From NCBI GenBank assembly GCA_958427155.1, contig CAUABB010000106.1, forward strand, positions 1-5,656: DNA of 5,656 nt. Direction: 5' to 3'. The notes under the pieces were generated by a model. The model saw nothing but the letters and a program-made list of their open reading frames with translations. It made no database searches and was not told the DNA's origin. This DNA is from an uncultured Oscillospiraceae bacterium. Its GTDB lineage: Bacteria > Bacillota > Clostridia > Oscillospirales > Ruminococcaceae. The translations under genes were made by a program, and so were the position numbers. This document shows positions 5,569-5,656 of this stretch, one piece after another (within the stretch, counting starts at the first letter, position 1; each line of letters begins with the position of its first letter).

Positions 5569-5656
5569 TTAGCCAGCATATTCTGTCCGGGCAATAATTT
5601 CATCCTGCAAAACCGGATCCAGATGGAAAAAGTAGGCGCTAAACCCGGAGACACGG
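5569..5656 (-). CDS. Glycyl radical enzyme, C-terminal end only
   Basis: The last 28 codons and the stop of a glycyl radical enzyme are visible; the rest, including the active-site cysteine, lies beyond the window. The visible end starts with RVSGFSAYF, the glycyl radical loop. The glycine that carries the radical is the GGG codon at 5644-5646. It continues to LQDEIIARTEY and ends AG. Enzymes of the dehydratase/lyase/decarboxylase branch (choline trimethylamine-lyase, glycerol dehydratase, hydroxyphenylacetate decarboxylase and relatives) share a DEII.RTE-like ending, whereas pyruvate formate-lyase ends differently, with an RVSGYAVRF-type loop. The activating enzyme with ferredoxin-like domain encoded 140 bases downstream fits that branch. 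The exact substrate cannot be told from this fragment. The open frame is intact to the window edge. Confidence 0.9.
   Translation of the reverse strand, partial: RVSGFSAYFFHLDPVLQDEIIARTEYAG

Overview
The window looks like a piece of chromosome from a low-to-mid-GC anaerobic Firmicute, most likely a Clostridia/Oscillospirales-type bacterium. Three things point there: GGAGG-type ribosome binding sites with sigma-A-like promoters, a DUF348-G5-3D cell-wall protein typical of Gram-positive endospore-former lineages, and an oxygen-sensitive glycyl radical enzyme (GRE) with its radical SAM activase. The genus is an inference from protein style; no rRNA or other taxonomic marker is present.

Layout. 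Bases 1-175 hold no complete gene. The very edge is either the 3' half of a terminator or the Shine-Dalgarno of a divergent gene outside the window. purA (adenylosuccinate synthetase, +) follows with its own promoter and ends at a strong bidirectional terminator. That terminator is shared with a convergent gene of unknown function on the minus strand, a multi-pass membrane protein with a Gln/Ala/Glu-rich tail. Upstream of it on the same strand is a membrane-anchored DUF348-G5-3D protein (YabE/Rpf-like, probable peptidoglycan-active enzyme). This gene has a perfect-consensus sigma-A promoter and its own terminator, so the two minus-strand genes appear to be separate transcription units. A roughly 700-base, very AT-rich stretch without credible genes comes next. 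At the right end, on the minus strand, lie the last codons of a GRE, including its radical-bearing glycine motif, followed by the activating enzyme gene and a terminator.

How the genes work together. The GRE and its activase form the one clear functional pair: the activase uses S-adenosylmethionine to place the radical on the glycine near the C-terminus of the GRE. The extra ferredoxin-like cluster domain in the activase and the C-terminal sequence of the GRE argue for a non-pyruvate-formate-lyase type (a dehydratase, lyase or decarboxylase), but the substrate cannot be read here because nearly all of the GRE lies outside the window. purA (AMP synthesis) and the envelope genes are housekeeping-type neighbours with no evident link to it.

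I saw no mobile element, CRISPR array, tRNA or rRNA, and nothing that convincingly forms a new multi-gene system. The most interesting signals are regulatory: a perfect 13-bp inverted repeat between the GRE and activase genes, a palindrome abutting the consensus promoter of the 3D-protein gene with a degraded second copy, and a two-codon start-stop minigene with its own ideal Shine-Dalgarno in front of the unknown membrane protein gene.
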